Origin: Latrodectus hesperus | Lineage: Eukaryota > Arthropoda > Arachnida > Araneae > Theridiidae | Direction: 5' to 3' | Length of the DNA: 64,000 nucleotides | Assembly: GCA_037975125.1 (NCBI GenBank) | Contig: CM075853.1 | Location: forward strand, 50,784,458 to 50,848,457 | Shown here: in pieces, positions 61,806 to 64,000 of the stretch | How the letters are laid out: each line of letters opens with the position of its first letter | How positions within the stretch are numbered: position 1 is the stretch's first letter | The notes under the pieces: generated by a model | What the model saw: only the letters and a program-made list of their open reading frames with translations | Databases searched by the model: none | Told to the model about the DNA's origin: nothing | Program-made: the position numbers and the translations under genes

Positions 61806-63226
61806 ATCGATTAAGCAATCCCTATCAATCATTCAGCGCTTCAGTGCAGATGGAACAAGTTTTTCAGGTTGTTTCTTTTAACTTATCAATCATATTCAAA
61901 ACAGAAAACGCTACGTGTTGTGTTATTTTTTTATCAGTTTATAAAAATATGAAAAAGAAATTCTCCCACCTACATTGGTTAAACACAGGTGTTTTTTAGA
62001 AACCAAACGATTTCTCACAGCATGCAATGCTAATTAAAAATAGTTGCCCAATAACTAAAATCTTTAATGACTAAAAATAAATTTGAAAAATGTCAATTAT
62101 AATTTCTTGTATTCCAAACAACACTAGAGATAATTATACACAGTATTTTATAAAAATAATATTTCAAATATACACTATTTTTATTTTATTTTTTTAATAA
62201 AGAAGGAAATAAAAGTATCATGTAAATTTCTCATAAATTATCAAGATATATGTGAAATTTACAGGAGAATATCTTTATTTATTAATTATTTTGTATTAAT
62301 TTCTTATCAAGTAAGCTTAGATTGTGGTAATCAATATAATAATACACTCATTTTGTAGAGTATAAATGTTTTATTATAGAATTTATTTTAAAAGTGAATA
62401 CTTTTAGGGTTTTAAAAACTAATATAAATGTCATACATGGAAGAAGTAATATACTGGATTATTGAAAAAACTATTTGCAAAGTTTAGATAGTGGTAAAAT
62501 GTCTGTAACAGTTAATATCATTTTTGACTAACTACAAAATTATTTACTATCTTTTTTTAAAACAACCTTTCAAGTCAGATTATTAAATTTCTTGTGCAAA
62601 GGATGATTGGTGTGCTATATATTTAATGGAATGTCTGTTTCTAATTGTTTCACTAGATCATTTATATCCATTTTTCACATTATAGGTTTCTCAAAATATG
62701 TTTACTTCTAAGAATTTAAAATTATAATAAATAACGTTAGCTAAAACTTTCTTTGTTAAAGTGCTAAAGAATTGCATCAAGTCAAAGTTTAAAAGGAATT
62801 TATTAATTCTAAAAAGGAATAGGGGAAAAAACCCAATAAAAATTTTAATTTTATAAAAAATTTCAGCAACTAAAATAATTTTAATTATATATTTTCTAAT
62901 TCAATATTATTTTTAAATATGTTTTAATAAAATAAGCACTCAGTTATAAGAAATCAGAAAACGAAACTTGAAATAGCGAGATAAAAGTTCCCATGAAATG
63001 TAAATATTTTAGATATCTAGCCATTTTGTCTTTCATTGACACTTCGTAACGAATAGAGTTAAAGCTATTGTAAAATATTTAAATATTCACCTTACTTTGT
63101 ATTTTTGAAAAAATTTTCATAGGTATAACTCCTATACTTCATAGTATTTACTTCCCCGTCAGTGAAAAGATAGTAAAAATAAATACAATCCATGGAGAAA
63201 GAAACACAGAGTTCTCCCAAGCACTT
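61806..63226. other. Upstream of B2, nothing recognised
   Basis: AT-rich sequence without supportable genes. The first ~80 bp continue the similarity with the region upstream of the B1 exon. Confidence 0.5.
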
Positions 63227-63530
63227 ACCAGATCGATAACCAGAAATATGATATCTGTCTCTCGTAGTTTAACTGTAACTGAGATAGAACATGGAACATC
63301 CCACCCCAAACAGCACTATCCTATCACTTTGCTTCGACAAGGCCCTTCACACATGTTCTGACACAAGTAACAGGTGCTTATGTATGATGAACAAGTAATA
63401 GGTGCTTACCTGTTTCGTCTTAGCATTCCAGAAAGACTTTTCATACCGTACAACAAGCAAAAAAATCCAGAAATCTTTCAAGCACTCACCACGACAGATA
63501 TACATTTAGAAAGAGAACGTTAAAACTTAT
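63227..63530 (-). other. Cluster of splice-donor-like sites
   Basis: The minus strand has strong donor-like sequences: GATCTG|GTAAGTGC (63231-63238), AACAG|GTAAGCACC (about 63402-63409) and GTG|GTGAGTGCT (63481-63489). The surroundings are less AT-rich than average. The flanks of the first and third are similar, so local duplication may be involved. They may belong to first exons of another gene of the array beyond the window, but no coding frame supports this. Confidence 0.25.
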
Positions 63531-64000
63531 TGTACATTATTGATAAGCTGAAATAGAAGCCAGAACTTTTCCATTCAAAAGTAAATAGCTTTTCTGTTTG
63601 GCTTTGGTGAATCCAGCCTTCACATATGTTGGAAAATTTCGGTTGCTAATCATTTTTGACATTTTGCGTTCATATATATATTCCCTATTATATGAAATGA
63701 ATGAAAGAGATACCTCCATTTGAAACATAATAAACTGTTAGTCAGCAAAAATGTTCGGAAAACCCAGGACTCTTGAAAGTTTAATGAAATAAACTAATTT
63801 ACAAATCCATGTTAATTACAAAAATAAATTAATAAAAATATATAAATAAATGTGATTTGAATCGAATTAGATGGTTTTTTCAACGATTTTCATTTGAACA
63901 AGATGTTGTTACTAGAAGCACCGTAAAGCTCTTGATTATGAGAGCAGTTAGGTGGAAACTAAATAAATGAAAGAGAAAGGATCTTAAGCTTTGCGACTCG
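63531..64000. other. Window end, nothing recognised
   Basis: No coding, repeat or splice signal that I can support. Confidence 0.5.

Overview
This is an AT-rich eukaryotic genomic window, almost certainly arthropod and, by inference, a chelicerate (spider-like). The supporting observations are cytosolic sulfotransferases of the arthropod TYPKCGTTW type, long introns full of transposon debris, tRNA-derived SINEs, and long (AT)n arrays. No bacterial-type operons, rRNA, functional tRNA genes or CRISPR arrays are visible. The species assignment is not proven by the sequence.

The host content is a tandem array of four cytosolic sulfotransferase (SULT) genes, all on the minus strand. They alternate between two subtypes: A1 (10997-11950), B1 (20859-21791), A2 (45998-46960) and B2 (56840-57740, broken). 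Each has its whole coding sequence in one exon, preceded by a 3' splice site a few bases upstream of the ATG. Matching noncoding blocks with splice donors at the expected end lie about 6.7 kb upstream of both A genes (18799-18964 and 53554-53730). Others lie 13 kb and 4 kb upstream of the B genes (35138-35190 and 61755-61805). I interpret these as noncoding first exons with promoters. The layout A-B-A-B, with colinear noncoding similarity, indicates that an A-B pair was duplicated as a block. A1 and A2 share a 168-bp stretch with no differences inside otherwise diverged coding sequence, which suggests gene conversion. B2 has a nonsense codon and two A-run frameshifts.

The rest is mobile-element material. 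From 12.4 to 15.9 kb, inside the A1 intron, lies a decayed Ty3/gypsy LTR element (LTRs, gag and integrase remnants). It is broken up by a minus-strand Tc1 remnant and followed by a second, plus-strand Tc1 remnant; a perfect 30-bp palindrome marks the gag breakpoint. A decayed minus-strand LINE reverse transcriptase lies at 23.9-25.2 kb in the B1 intron. A Mos1-like mariner occupies 32524-33786. A nearly full-length Jockey/I-group LINE with an RNase H domain occupies 35947-42448, flanked by a 13-bp target duplication. It carries an intact ORF1, a broken ORF2, and a precisely inserted, internally deleted piggyBac element (40710-42307) flanked by TTAA. Two different tRNA-derived SINEs lie near 44.0 and 45.2 kb.

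Other repeats include a 67-bp minisatellite (6.4-6.8 kb), a 56-bp tandem duplication (9.2 kb) and seven long (AT)n arrays. The remaining sequence (1-6.4 kb, most introns, 57.8-64 kb) is AT-rich and shows no supportable gene. I found no clear undescribed biological system. The most informative signals are the block-duplicated A/B gene array with its conserved first exons, the conversion tract, and the nested LINE/piggyBac insertion.
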